This document shows positions 1 to 7,040 of a stretch of 12,677 nucleotides of DNA, piece after piece. A program made the position numbers and the translations under genes. Position 1 is the stretch's first letter. Each line of letters opens with the position of its first letter. The DNA is taken from contig CAKQDQ010000067.1 in assembly GCA_934229335.1 (NCBI GenBank), forward strand, positions 1 through 12,677. Direction: 5' to 3'. The notes beneath the pieces were generated by a model that saw only the letters and a list, made by a program, of their open reading frames with translations, searched no databases and had not been told where the DNA came from. The DNA comes from an uncultured Prevotella sp. GTDB taxonomy: Bacteria; Bacteroidota; Bacteroidia; Bacteroidales; Bacteroidaceae.

Positions 1-193
1 CTACTTCACATACCACCTTGGCACCAGAAACTGTTGGTGCTCCTACTGTTACAGTACCTTCGTTGTCTACGAGAAGTACCTTGTCAAACTCAACAGCCTG
101 ACCTGCTTCCACCTCTTTAATGTGGTGAACGAAGAGCTTTTTACCCTCCTCTGCCTTAAACTGTTGACCGTTGATTTCTACAATTGCGTACAT
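1..193 (-). CDS. rplU: 50S ribosomal protein L21, N-terminal part (cut by window edge)
   Basis: Ribosomal protein L21 binds 23S rRNA in the large subunit. The reverse strand from the ATG at 193-191 reads [20 protein letters not shown], followed by a [19 protein letters not shown] stretch. This is the typical L21 N-terminus (YAIVxxxGxQ, then the FDKVLLV core). About 64 of the roughly 105 residues expected are present; the rest lies beyond the left edge. In bacteria rplU is normally followed by rpmA (L27), which would also lie outside. It has its own promoter about 90 bp upstream and does not share a transcript with amtB, which ends in a terminator before it. Identification is firm because the sequence is conserved and collinear with the family. 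Confidence 0.96.
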   Translation of the reverse strand, partial: MYAIVEINGQQFKAEEGKKLFVHHIKEVEAGQAVEFDKVLLVDNEGTVTVGAPTVSGAKVVCEV

Positions 194-232
194 TGCTTTT
201 TATATTGTAAAACGGGTTTCTCCGGTAGGCGT

Positions 233-247
233 TCAGCACCATGCTGA
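233..247 (-). promoter_or_regulatory. Small hairpin in the rplU 5' leader
   Basis: Between the likely rplU transcription start (near 276) and its ATG there is a leader of about 83 nt. It contains a 6-bp stem TCAGCA/TGCTGA with a 3-nt loop. Ribosomal protein genes often carry autoregulatory leader structures, so this may be one, but a stem this short can arise by chance and no known leader motif is recognised. Confidence 0.3.
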
Positions 248-282
248 CACTTAATTGAGCCTATGACGGAATAAATCGGCTG

Positions 283-315
283 CAAAGTTACTAACTTTTT
301 ATGACTTACAGACAA
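283..315 (-). promoter_or_regulatory. Promoter of rplU (Bacteroidetes type)
   Basis: On the minus strand TAACTTTG (290-283) matches the Bacteroidetes -7 consensus TAnnTTTG exactly and is followed by CAGC, as in other promoters of this window. A TTG (315-313) lies 22 nt upstream, slightly beyond the usual 19-21 spacing, so the -33 box is less certain than the -7 box. The expected start of transcription is near 276. Confidence 0.65.
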
Positions 316-333
316 TCACGAAGTTAAAAAAAT

Positions 334-388
334 ATAAAAAGGCTCTCTCCGTACGTAAAATACTATATACCTATGGGGTATAAGAGCC
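334..388 (-). terminator. Rho-independent terminator of amtB
   Basis: Read on the minus strand, GGCTCT (388-383) pairs with AGAGCC (346-341), which is followed directly by TTTTT and an A/T tract. The interior holds a second perfect hairpin, TATACC/GGTATA (382-377 with 371-366, 5-nt loop). It lies 24 bp past the amtB stop codon, so it ends amtB transcription and insulates the rplU promoter. Confidence 0.75.
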
Positions 389-411
389 ATTATGACGCTT
401 TTTTATGCTTC

Positions 412-1800
412 TTAGAAGTCTCTCATGTCCTTATCTTCCTGATTCTCGAAGTACTCAGCAATCTCGCGTTCTGCTGTATCAGAGAAGGCATAAGCTTCGT
501 CGTGCTGACTCATGTCAAGGCCCACACGCTCGCTTCTCATGCTTACTCGCATTGGAATCATCTTGTTTGTTATCCAGTAAAGTGCCAGACTGACACAGAA
601 TGTATATACTATTACAATCGCTACACCTATGATTGAGTTGAAGAATTCTGTAACTCCACCATGTATAAGACCTGTATATGAGAACACGCCTGTAAGTATT
701 GTAGCTACAATACCACCCATACCATGGGTTGGGAAGACATCAAGTGCATCATCGAGGTTTGACTTTTCACGCCAGTGTACCGCCGTATTACATACGAATG
801 TGGTTATAACAGCAATGATAAAGCTGGTACTTGTGGTTACGACATCAGCACAAGGCGTGATGGCAACGAGGCCTACTACCGCTCCTACTGCGGCTCCCAT
901 TCCAGACGGTTTGTGCCCACGCAGACAATCAATGAATATCCATGTCATCATGGCTGTAGCACCCGCGGTGTTCGTGTTGAGGAATGCTTTTATGGCAATG
1001 CCATCTGCCGCCAATCCAGAACCACCGTTAAAGCCGAACCAACCCAGCCAAAGCAGAGCCGCACCGAGGATAACGAAAGGCACGTTTGCAGGAAGATGCT
1101 GTGAAGTCTTAGCGTTCTGACGGCGTCCAAGGAATATTGCTCCAGCCAAAGCCGCTACACCACTTGAAGCATGTACTACTATTCCACCTGCGAAATCGTG
1201 GATATTAAGCAACTGATGCAACAGACCGTCGGGATGCCAAGTCCAATGTGCAAGCGGACAATAGACAAAAATGCAGAAGAGCATCATAAACACCATATAG
1301 GCGGAGAAACGTACTCGTTCCGCGAAGGAGCCTGTTATCAGCGATGGTGTGATAATGGCAAACTTCATCTGAAACAGTGCATACAGTGCCAAGGGTATTG
1401 AAGCGGTAATCTTTTCATAAGGTTTTGCACCTACATGTTGGAACATAAAGAACTGTGAAGGGTCGCCAATAAGTCCCCACCCTGCCACATCGTCGCCGAA
1501 AGCAAGGCTGAATCCGAACACCACCCACAGTACACTAACGATACCCATGGCAATAAATGACTGAAGAATAGTGCTTATAACATTCTTCTTTCCAACCATT
1601 CCTCCGTAGAAAAATGACAGTCCTGGCGTCATCATCAAGACGAAGATTGTGGCTGTTATCATCCATGCTACATTGCTTGATGTACAGGTATCTGTCTCTA
1701 CAAAGTCCCATAAACCTTCTTCTTCTGGTACGAATGCACCAACTAATGACACTATCAGCATCAGTGCCATCATGATAATCCATCTCTTTTGTACTTTCAT
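412..1800 (-). CDS. amtB: Ammonium transporter, Amt/MEP/Rh family
   Basis: Inner-membrane channel that takes up ammonium. The 462 residues start with a cleavable-looking hydrophobic segment (7-24), as in E. coli AmtB, followed by the 11-helix channel. Visible family marks are FFYGGMVGKKN (63-73), the DFAGG-VVH signature with the structural Asp202 and first pore His210, GWFGFNGGS (253-261), the TPCADV segment (315-320) and VFPTHGMGG with the second pore His359. The cytoplasmic tail contains RVGLDMSQHDEAYAF (425-439), equivalent to the conserved RxGLDxxxHGE tail that contacts the PII protein GlnK. No glnK lies next to it, unlike the usual glnK-amtB pairing. It is a single-gene unit with its own promoter (-7 at 1881-1874) and terminator (388-334). 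The ATG at 1800 fits the signal sequence. Identification is firm. Confidence 0.96.
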   Translation of the reverse strand: MKVQKRWIIMMALMLIVSLVGAFVPEEEGLWDFVETDTCTSSNVAWMITATIFVLMMTPGLSFFYGGMVGKKNVISTILQSFIAMGIVSVLWVVFGFSLAFGDDVAGWGLIGDPSQFFMFQHVGAKPYEKITASIPLALYALFQMKFAIITPSLITGSFAERVRFSAYMVFMMLFCIFVYCPLAHWTWHPDGLLHQLLNIHDFAGGIVVHASSGVAALAGAIFLGRRQNAKTSQHLPANVPFVILGAALLWLGWFGFNGGSGLAADGIAIKAFLNTNTAGATAMMTWIFIDCLRGHKPSGMGAAVGAVVGLVAITPCADVVTTSTSFIIAVITTFVCNTAVHWREKSNLDDALDVFPTHGMGGIVATILTGVFSYTGLIHGGVTEFFNSIIGVAIVIVYTFCVSLALYWITNKMIPMRVSMRSERVGLDMSQHDEAYAFSDTAEREIAEYFENQEDKDMRDF

Positions 1801-1873
1801 TGTTGTGTTTGCGTTAAGTGTGTTGTGTTATAAATATAGCATATTATATTACCATATTGTAATAAAGACGCTG

Positions 1874-1904
1874 CAAAATTAATACTTTTTGTAAAATTAC
1901 ACAA
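1874..1904 (-). promoter_or_regulatory. Promoter of amtB (Bacteroidetes type)
   Basis: Minus strand: TTG at 1904-1902, a 20-nt spacer, then TAATTTTG at 1881-1874, followed by CAGC. Both boxes and the spacing fit the Bacteroidetes sigma-ABfr consensus. The transcription start should lie near 1867, giving a leader of about 65 nt. No nitrogen-control operator was recognised in 1905-2007. Confidence 0.75.
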
Positions 1905-2007
1905 GAGTTTTTATGATTTTTTGCTATTTATCTCACAATTATCATAACAATATCACACTTAGGTAACGCTTTTAGTGTCATAACGTCACATTTCTGTTAC
2001 ACAGCAA

Positions 2008-2046
2008 ATGCCTTGTAATTGCACTCTATATGCAAATACAAGGCAT
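2008..2046 (-). terminator. Strong hairpin after the lyase gene, likely terminator
   Basis: ATGCCTTGTA (2008-2017) and TACAAGGCAT (2037-2046) form a perfect 10-bp inverted repeat. After one A/A mismatch the stem continues with TTGCA/TGCAA (2019-2023 and 2031-2035), leaving a 7-nt loop. It begins about 60 bp past the lyase stop and precedes the amtB promoter. The T-tract on the minus strand is poor (TTTGCTG), so termination may be partial, or the structure may protect the mRNA end. Confidence 0.5.
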
Positions 2047-2105
2047 CTCTTCTCATTTATATTGCGCTTAAACCAGCACTGTATTGTGCTGTGATAAGAT
2101 ATTCT

Positions 2106-4451
2106 TTACATACTTTTAACTGTGCCGTCTTCACGGCAAAGGATGCTTTGCGTCTTACCATCCTTTAGTGTTACCTTTACGCCAACAGTTCCTTTCTCGC
2201 CTGTTTCATAGAAATCAACAGCTAACACATCTCCAGGTTCAGTGTCGGAACTGGGTTCATACACTGCGACAAATGGATGATTCCATGCCTCACCGTACTG
2301 TCGCGCAACAAAAGTCAATACTGGTTGTTCCGCTATCTTATAAGGTTGGTTCGCCATTCGCTCATATTCAAGGTTGGCAGGTGACAGTGCTTTAATGATT
2401 TTACGGTTATCTTCGTGCTTCATCCACATTGTCATCGTCACCTCATGCTGCCCATCCATAGCCTGAACAGTGCGCTCATCTTCTATCTTTGTAATGAACT
2501 TGGTCTTCACTGTGCCACGCATCGCTGCACTCTCCTTATTATATATATATGAATAAGCGTAGAGATGGCCGCCAGCAAAGGCAAGTTCCTCCGTAGGCTG
2601 CATAGCGATGGCGTTGTCAGCAGCATCTGTCACCAACATCTTCTGACCGAGATTATGGTAGAAATAATCATGAGTTTTATCGTTGCCGTCGCTTCTTCTG
2701 CTTCTAAACACATCGACATAGAATCCTCCCTTATCACTTGTTTTTACCACGATCGTAGTGCGACGCTGCTGCGCATTGGTCTCTGGTTCACGAAAATCGA
2801 CGGTAGTATACACTATTTTTTCCTTCTGTTTAGAGAGCGTTGATGCCGAAGGCACGGTGTCAGATACCACAGGGTATGACGCAACAACCTTGAAAGGGTG
2901 CTGCGACATCATTACAGGGTAACTCGAAACACCATCTACCACCACAGTGTTATGGGCTGGCATCTGCGAGTAATACTCCAAATAGTCTAAGCCGCTGTAG
3001 AGCGTTTTGCCTATACCTGCATCTGGTCCGAGCACGTAGCCTTTGCCATACAGCTCTAAGGAGATACCGTTGGCGTGCTGATGGTTGCCAAGGCTTCCGT
3101 TTAATGATGCCATAAGGTCATGCTGACGGTTCATGCCTGTTCGCATAACAAGCCACGATACATTCGGAGCGTAATAGATAGAGCTAACGTATTTTTCGAT
3201 TTCCTCTTGCGAAGCCGTAGCTGTCAGCGCGTTTTTCAGTTGGTTCATCTCCTCATACAGTGTCTTGTTCTTGTGCCTTGTAGCATATTCCATGACACTA
3301 TTTATGCCAGCATCGCCTACGTATCCTGGGTGCGAGTCACCAAATCCCACAAACATTCGGTTAGGAAACAAATACTGCGGTACAGCAGTAAGATAGCTTT
3401 CCTTTAACATTGGGCACTGACTAAACAGATCTATCCCTGCTTTTTGATCAAGCATATTAAAGAACTCACTGAAGGTTCTCATTACTGTCAGACTATAACC
3501 AGCTGATTCATACCATGTTCTCGAATATCTATCAAAGCCGAAGTTCATCAGTTTCTTTATTCCCCACTGCCTTATGCTGTTCTCGTTTACAACATAATTC
3601 AGATAGTACTGCTTTCCCTTACCGTCAGCATAATGCTTATCATCTTGCAATACCAACGCTATCTTCACTATGAAGTCAGCCTGAAACAGATCCCAGTTGT
3701 TATGCGGTACTCCATTTGATATTATATTCTCCGCCCATTTCTTGAACGATGCATCAATGACATCAGCATCGTCTTTCAGGATATCCCGTATCAAAGGGTA
3801 CATCTGTGTCAATTCATTCACCACGTCTTCGTGTATCACCTCGAACGTGGTCATGCCAACAAGTGTCTGCTGATGTCCATGGTTCATATCGGTAGGGACA
3901 TCACGATAGTATATTCCCTTCATATAAACATCGAACACCTTTGCCGCCATTGCTCCATAACGCTTATCTCCTGTCGCTGCATATACTACCGCAGCGTCTC
4001 TTGCTATGGATATAATCTGCCGGTTAAGCCCAGCAATGTTCACGCCCGTCTTTGCAGGATGCGTCTTTTCCATCTTACCTGTAGCGCGACTAACGAATGT
4101 CACGTTACCTTCTTTATCATCGTCATACGGCACTATATCTTCTATCTTCGGACGATTATACAGCGTTGCCATACTACGCGACCCATTGTATTTCACCGTT
4201 GGTTCGGGTGCTCTCTCGCCACCTGGCGCAACAAACGTCTCACCGTTTATCATGACATCAGTAGCGTGACTGTTCCAATACATCTGCAAACGAGAGTATA
4301 ACCAGTCGGGCTGCGAATCTACTTTTGCCATCACCCACTCTATTTTCTCCTGTAGCTTCACTATCTCTGGGTCTATCTCTTTCTTCTTTGCCGAGCAAAG
4401 TACGGGAAGAAGGAGTGCAACCAGCACGATGTTGATTTTTCTTATTTTCAT
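2106..4451 (-). CDS. Exported heparinase II/III-like polysaccharide lyase
   Basis: Likely cleaves an acidic polysaccharide by beta-elimination in the periplasm or outside the cell. The chosen start is the ATG at 4451, giving 781 residues; an in-frame TTG two codons earlier is less likely. A signal peptide covers residues 1-21 (KIRK, then a hydrophobic run, cleavage after CSA); there is no good lipobox. An alpha/alpha-toroid-like half (about 30-420) carries HNNWD (250-254) and WYESAGYS (313-320), where active-site Asn, His and Tyr lie in related lyases. The beta-sandwich half carries NHQHANGISLELY (456-468), GPDAG (475-479) and AHNTVVVDG (499-507). His457 or His459, Asp477 and His500 match the His-Asp-His metal site of heparinase II. 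Length is close to that of heparinase II (PL21), but PL12, PL15 or PL17 cannot be excluded, so the substrate is unknown. No SusC/SusD or sulfatase genes are adjacent. Confidence 0.8.
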   Translation of the reverse strand: MKIRKINIVLVALLLPVLCSAKKKEIDPEIVKLQEKIEWVMAKVDSQPDWLYSRLQMYWNSHATDVMINGETFVAPGGERAPEPTVKYNGSRSMATLYNRPKIEDIVPYDDDKEGNVTFVSRATGKMEKTHPAKTGVNIAGLNRQIISIARDAAVVYAATGDKRYGAMAAKVFDVYMKGIYYRDVPTDMNHGHQQTLVGMTTFEVIHEDVVNELTQMYPLIRDILKDDADVIDASFKKWAENIISNGVPHNNWDLFQADFIVKIALVLQDDKHYADGKGKQYYLNYVVNENSIRQWGIKKLMNFGFDRYSRTWYESAGYSLTVMRTFSEFFNMLDQKAGIDLFSQCPMLKESYLTAVPQYLFPNRMFVGFGDSHPGYVGDAGINSVMEYATRHKNKTLYEEMNQLKNALTATASQEEIEKYVSSIYYAPNVSWLVMRTGMNRQHDLMASLNGSLGNHQHANGISLELYGKGYVLGPDAGIGKTLYSGLDYLEYYSQMPAHNTVVVDGVSSYPVMMSQHPFKVVASYPVVSDTVPSASTLSKQKEKIVYTTVDFREPETNAQQRRTTIVVKTSDKGGFYVDVFRSRRSDGNDKTHDYFYHNLGQKMLVTDAADNAIAMQPTEELAFAGGHLYAYSYIYNKESAAMRGTVKTKFITKIEDERTVQAMDGQHEVTMTMWMKHEDNRKIIKALSPANLEYERMANQPYKIAEQPVLTFVARQYGEAWNHPFVAVYEPSSDTEPGDVLAVDFYETGEKGTVGVKVTLKDGKTQSILCREDGTVKSM

Positions 4452-4650
4452 ATTCAATGTCTTTACTGATACAGATGCCGCTCACGTTACGTTGAGTTTA
4501 ATGTTGGCATTCGTTTAGGTTTATATTTCTTTTTATCTTGATTTTTACTTATAATACGTTCTATAGGTTGTAAACACCTACTTTTATAAAGATATAAATA
4601 ATAGCACGTAAATTACCACTACTTTATAATTCACTCCTAACAATAGCCAT
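4452..4650. other. AT-rich gap upstream of the lyase, no gene seen
   Basis: About 200 bp between the lyase ATG and the terminator hairpin at 4654. It is AT-rich and has no match to TAnnTTTG on the minus strand, so no lyase promoter was found close to the gene. Transcription may come from the promoter at 4767-4796 through the hairpin, which would make this stretch the downstream part of a long 5' leader. Confidence 0.4.
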
Positions 4651-4653
4651 AAC

Positions 4654-4714
4654 AAAAAAAGTCCGCCAGACGTTGATAGTGCCATTACTGACAGTTACAA
4701 CAATCTTAGCGGAC
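4654..4714 (-). terminator. Intrinsic terminator with seven T residues
   Basis: On the minus strand GTCCGC (4714-4709) pairs with GCGGAC (4666-4661), followed at once by TTTTTTT (4660-4654). Inner pairs AGA/TCT and GTTG/CAAC extend the stem. There is no protein gene upstream of it on this strand before the divergent gene at 5043, so it ends a short non-coding transcript or acts as an attenuator. Confidence 0.65.
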
Positions 4715-4760
4715 CACCCACCTTAAAATTATGTTTATTTATTCTCTCTTATCCTTTTCT
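4654..4760 (-). ncRNA. Candidate small RNA or attenuated leader of the lyase gene
   Basis: A consensus promoter (4796-4767) points into a roughly 105-nt stretch that ends in a strong intrinsic terminator, with no open reading frame that has a ribosome site. The 5' half is A-rich and unstructured; the 3' half (4714-4661) folds into a long interrupted stem: GTCCGC/GCGGAC closing, then AGA/TCT and GTTG/CAAC inside. No Rfam family was recognised. It may be a free small RNA, or the 5' leader of the lyase gene with a regulated terminator, since no other lyase promoter is evident. Confidence 0.45.
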
Positions 4761-4766
4761 TTGCTG

Positions 4767-4796
4767 CAAAATTACTTCTTTTTCATTTTACTACAA
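4767..4796 (-). promoter_or_regulatory. Minus-strand promoter for the short transcript or lyase leader
   Basis: TTG (4796-4794), a 19-nt spacer and TAATTTTG (4774-4767) followed by CAGC fit the Bacteroidetes consensus as well as the amtB promoter does. The expected start of transcription is near 4760. It is about 300 bp from the lyase ATG, with a terminator in between. Confidence 0.65.
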
Positions 4797-4808
4797 AAAT
4801 TTCATTGC

Positions 4809-4830
4809 ACTTTGTGTACGTACACAAAGT
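4809..4830. promoter_or_regulatory. Perfect 22-bp palindrome, probable operator
   Basis: The half-site ACTTTGTGTAC is followed directly by its exact reverse complement GTACACAAAGT, with the centre at 4819/4820. The centre lies about 60 bp upstream of the predicted start (near 4760) of the minus-strand promoter, a classic activator position, and about 120 bp upstream of the plus-strand -7 box. TTGTG arms recall Crp/Fnr-type sites, while the central ACGT recalls LacI-type operators; the regulator is unknown. Confidence 0.6.
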
Positions 4831-4940
4831 TTTCTTGACAGACATCAAAGATACTTCTATTTACACTCGTTTAGTGGGCAATCATTATTTCTGGTAATAT
4901 TTTCCGCATTGTTGGTATGTATGTATTAAAATAAAGTTTG

Positions 4941-4948
4941 TAACTTTG
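4941..4948 (+). promoter_or_regulatory. -7 box of the DXS-like gene promoter
   Basis: TAACTTTG matches TAnnTTTG and is followed by CA, as in the other promoters here. No good TTG lies at 19-21 nt upstream (the nearest, 4912-4914, is 26 nt away), so the -33 element is weak. It gives a 5' leader of roughly 85-90 nt before the ATG at 5043. Confidence 0.55.
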
Positions 4949-5042
4949 CAATTAGAGTTTGGGCACTGTCTGTACCCTGCATGAAATTGGATAAATATAA
5001 CTCAGAACATAAACAACACTTAAACATTTAAATAAAAAAAAC

Positions 5043-6803
5043 ATGTATATAGAGAAGATTCAGTCGCCAGCCGACTTAAAAAATCTGGACTTAGAGGCTT
5101 TGAAGGTTGTAGCCGACGAGACACGCAGTGCAGTATTGAACCGCGTCAGCAAGCATGGTGGTCACGTAGGCCCTAACCTCGGCTTCGTAGAGGCTACCGT
5201 TGCGTTGCACTATGTGTTCAATGCCCCTGAGGATAAGTTCGTATTCGACGTGTCTCACCAGTCTTATCCACACAAAGTGCTTACTGGACGTGCCAAAGGT
5301 TTTCTTGGTGACGTTGACGACATGAACGCTATCAGTGGCTATTCCTCTCCTACCGAAAGCCCTGTATACGATAATTTTGAAGTGGGACACACCTCAACGT
5401 CTGTCAGTCTCGCTACTGGTCTACAGAAAGCACGTGACATAAAAGGTACACACGAGAACATTATCGCTATCATCGGTGATGGTTCGCTGAGTGGTGGCGA
5501 AGCCTTTGAGGGGCTTGACGAGGCATCTGAACTCGGCACTGGTATCATCATCGTGGTGAACGACAACGAGATGTCTATAGCAGAGAATCATGGTGGTATA
5601 TACAAGAACCTCAGAGCACTGAGAGAGAGCAACGGCACATGCGAACACAACTGGTTTAAGGCATGGGGATTTGAATATAAATACCTTGAAGAGGGCAACG
5701 ACATTGAGAAGCTCATAGAGGTATTTAAGAGTGTAAAGGACACTGACAAACCTACTGTTGTTCACATACATACAGAGAAAGGTCATGGTTTTGCTCCAGC
5801 AGTAAAAGATAAGGAGTCATGGCACTGGGGCATGCCTTTTAATCCAATAGACGGTAGTCGTCCTGCTACTCCAGCCGTAGAGACCTACGAAGAAATCTTC
5901 TCTGACTGGATGCTGCACGAGATGAAGGCAGATCCTACACTTATTGCCGTTACCGCTGGTACTCCTGCTGCTGGTGGCTTCAACAAAGCCAAGAGAGAGC
6001 TTGCAGGAAAACAGCACATTGATATGGGCATAGCGGAAGAGCAGGCGTGCGCCATGATATCAGGAATGGCTAAAGGCGGACTGCATCCGGTATGGACTGT
6101 ATACTCTACCTTTATACAGCGAACCTACGACCAGATTGCGCAAGATTTGTGCATCAACTCTAACCCTGCCGTTATCAACGTGATGTGGGGCGGAACTGGC
6201 AGTATGAACGACATCACACACATCTGCTTGTTCGACATTCCTATGCTTTGCAGTATTCCTAACTTACTGTACCTTGCACCAACATCTTGCGAGGAATACT
6301 TTGCCATGCTTGCCTGGGCTATCAAGCAAGACAAAATGCCTGTAGCACTACGTGTGCCAAGTAACGGTGTTATACACACTCAAGAACAGGTGGACAAGGA
6401 GTACAGCTATGAGGCTAAGTACAAGATTTCTCATAAAGGCTCAAAGGTTGCCATCATCGCAGCTGGTTCTTTCTACCAGAAGGGCGAGAACGTTGCGAAA
6501 CTACTTGCCGACAAGGGTATTGACGCTACGCTTGTAAATCCTCGTTATCTCAATGAGGTGGACGCTGAGACTCTTGACGCTCTGAAGGCAGACCACTCTC
6601 TTGTGGTTACGCTGGAAGACGGTTGTAAGGACGGTGGCTTCGGCGAACGCATTGCATCATATTACGCTACCTCTGACATGAAGGTGCTTGTAGGTGGTGT
6701 AAAGAAGGGACTCTACGACCGTTTCGTACTGCAGGAGCTGCTTTCTGACAACCGTTTGCTCGACGAGCAAATCGTTGAGGATATCTTAAAGATAGTGAAG
6801 TAA
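5043..6803 (+). CDS. DXS-like thiamine-diphosphate transketolase-family enzyme
   Basis: Cytoplasmic enzyme (586 residues) of the 1-deoxy-D-xylulose-5-phosphate synthase group; E. coli DXS has 620. Aligned by eye to E. coli DXS it keeps His41 (H49), SHQSYPHK (71-78), the ThDP/metal motif GDG (145-147) to NDNEMS (173-178), His261 (H299), catalytic Glu332 (E370), Tyr354 (Y392), Arg360 (R398) and His393 (H431). It lacks about 30 residues after the ThDP motif. The two arginines that hold the phosphate of glyceraldehyde 3-phosphate are replaced: R420 by Trp382 and R478 by Ser440; D427 is Asn389. Thiamine-dependent carboligation or decarboxylation is therefore well supported, but the acceptor is probably not glyceraldehyde 3-phosphate, and the gene should not simply be called dxs. 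A single-gene unit with its own -7 box. The ATG at 5043 follows an A-rich leader. Confidence 0.85.
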   Translation: MYIEKIQSPADLKNLDLEALKVVADETRSAVLNRVSKHGGHVGPNLGFVEATVALHYVFNAPEDKFVFDVSHQSYPHKVLTGRAKGFLGDVDDMNAISGYSSPTESPVYDNFEVGHTSTSVSLATGLQKARDIKGTHENIIAIIGDGSLSGGEAFEGLDEASELGTGIIIVVNDNEMSIAENHGGIYKNLRALRESNGTCEHNWFKAWGFEYKYLEEGNDIEKLIEVFKSVKDTDKPTVVHIHTEKGHGFAPAVKDKESWHWGMPFNPIDGSRPATPAVETYEEIFSDWMLHEMKADPTLIAVTAGTPAAGGFNKAKRELAGKQHIDMGIAEEQACAMISGMAKGGLHPVWTVYSTFIQRTYDQIAQDLCINSNPAVINVMWGGTGSMNDITHICLFDIPMLCSIPNLLYLAPTSCEEYFAMLAWAIKQDKMPVALRVPSNGVIHTQEQVDKEYSYEAKYKISHKGSKVAIIAAGSFYQKGENVAKLLADKGIDATLVNPRYLNEVDAETLDALKADHSLVVTLEDGCKDGGFGERIASYYATSDMKVLVGGVKKGLYDRFVLQELLSDNRLLDEQIVEDILKIVK

Positions 6804-6824
6804 AGGGCTGAAGCAAACCTTTTA

Positions 6825-7018
6825 GGGTGGTTTTATAAATTAACTTTGTTATATTTAGAGGCTATTTTCGTGGTCAAAGTGTAAACGAGTGAAGAAGTTA
6901 TGCTGTGCATAACGACTGAACGAGCTTACGCTTTGACCGCGAAAAGAGACCAAAAGATGACTAAACGCCATTATATAAAACAAGTTCTGTTTAATGGTGG
7001 TAATTTATAGAACCACCC
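6825..7018 (+). mobile_element. MITE-like non-autonomous element, 194 bp, with TTTA target duplication
   Basis: The left end GGGTGGTTTTATAAATTA (6825-6842) and the reverse complement of the right end (7001-7018) differ at one of 18 positions. TTTA flanks it on both sides (6821-6824 and 7019-7022), as expected for a 4-bp target-site duplication. There is no coding capacity. The interior (6865-6945) is a long imperfect palindrome: GGTCAAAG and CTTTGACC arms and a central GTTATGC/GCATAAC stem with a TGT loop. Two arm mismatches are G-U pairs in plus-strand RNA. A TAACTTTG box (6841-6848) overlaps the left end and points towards the cupin gene. The parent transposase is not in the window; ends starting GGG with a 4-bp duplication would fit an IS5-type element, but this is a guess. 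Confidence 0.75.
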
Positions 7019-7040
7019 TTTACACTTATTATAAACGACA

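Noticed and set aside
629..1120. Plus-strand open frame of 163 codons inside amtB
   Set aside because: Antisense shadow of a clearly identified gene, with no family resemblance of its own.
3831..4301. Plus-strand open frame of 156 codons inside the lyase gene
   Set aside because: Antisense shadow; composition is atypical and the lyase frame is clearly the coding one.
4452..4457. TTG start two codons upstream of the lyase ATG
   Set aside because: The ATG at 4451 gives a standard signal peptide, and nothing favours the TTG.
4584..4685. 33-residue hydrophobic minus-strand ORF (MALSTSGGLFLLWLLLG) overlapping the terminator hairpin
   Set aside because: No ribosome site, start inside the hairpin loop and coding across the T-tract; hydrophobicity follows from T-rich sequence.
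4809..4830. Palindrome as a terminator
   Set aside because: No T-tract fits on the plus strand beyond TTTTC, and no gene ends there; operator position is more sensible.
4981..5031. 16-codon leader ORF (MKLDKYNSEHKQHLNI) before the DXS-like gene
   Set aside because: No ribosome site and no attenuator-like codons or hairpins; likely chance in an A-rich leader.
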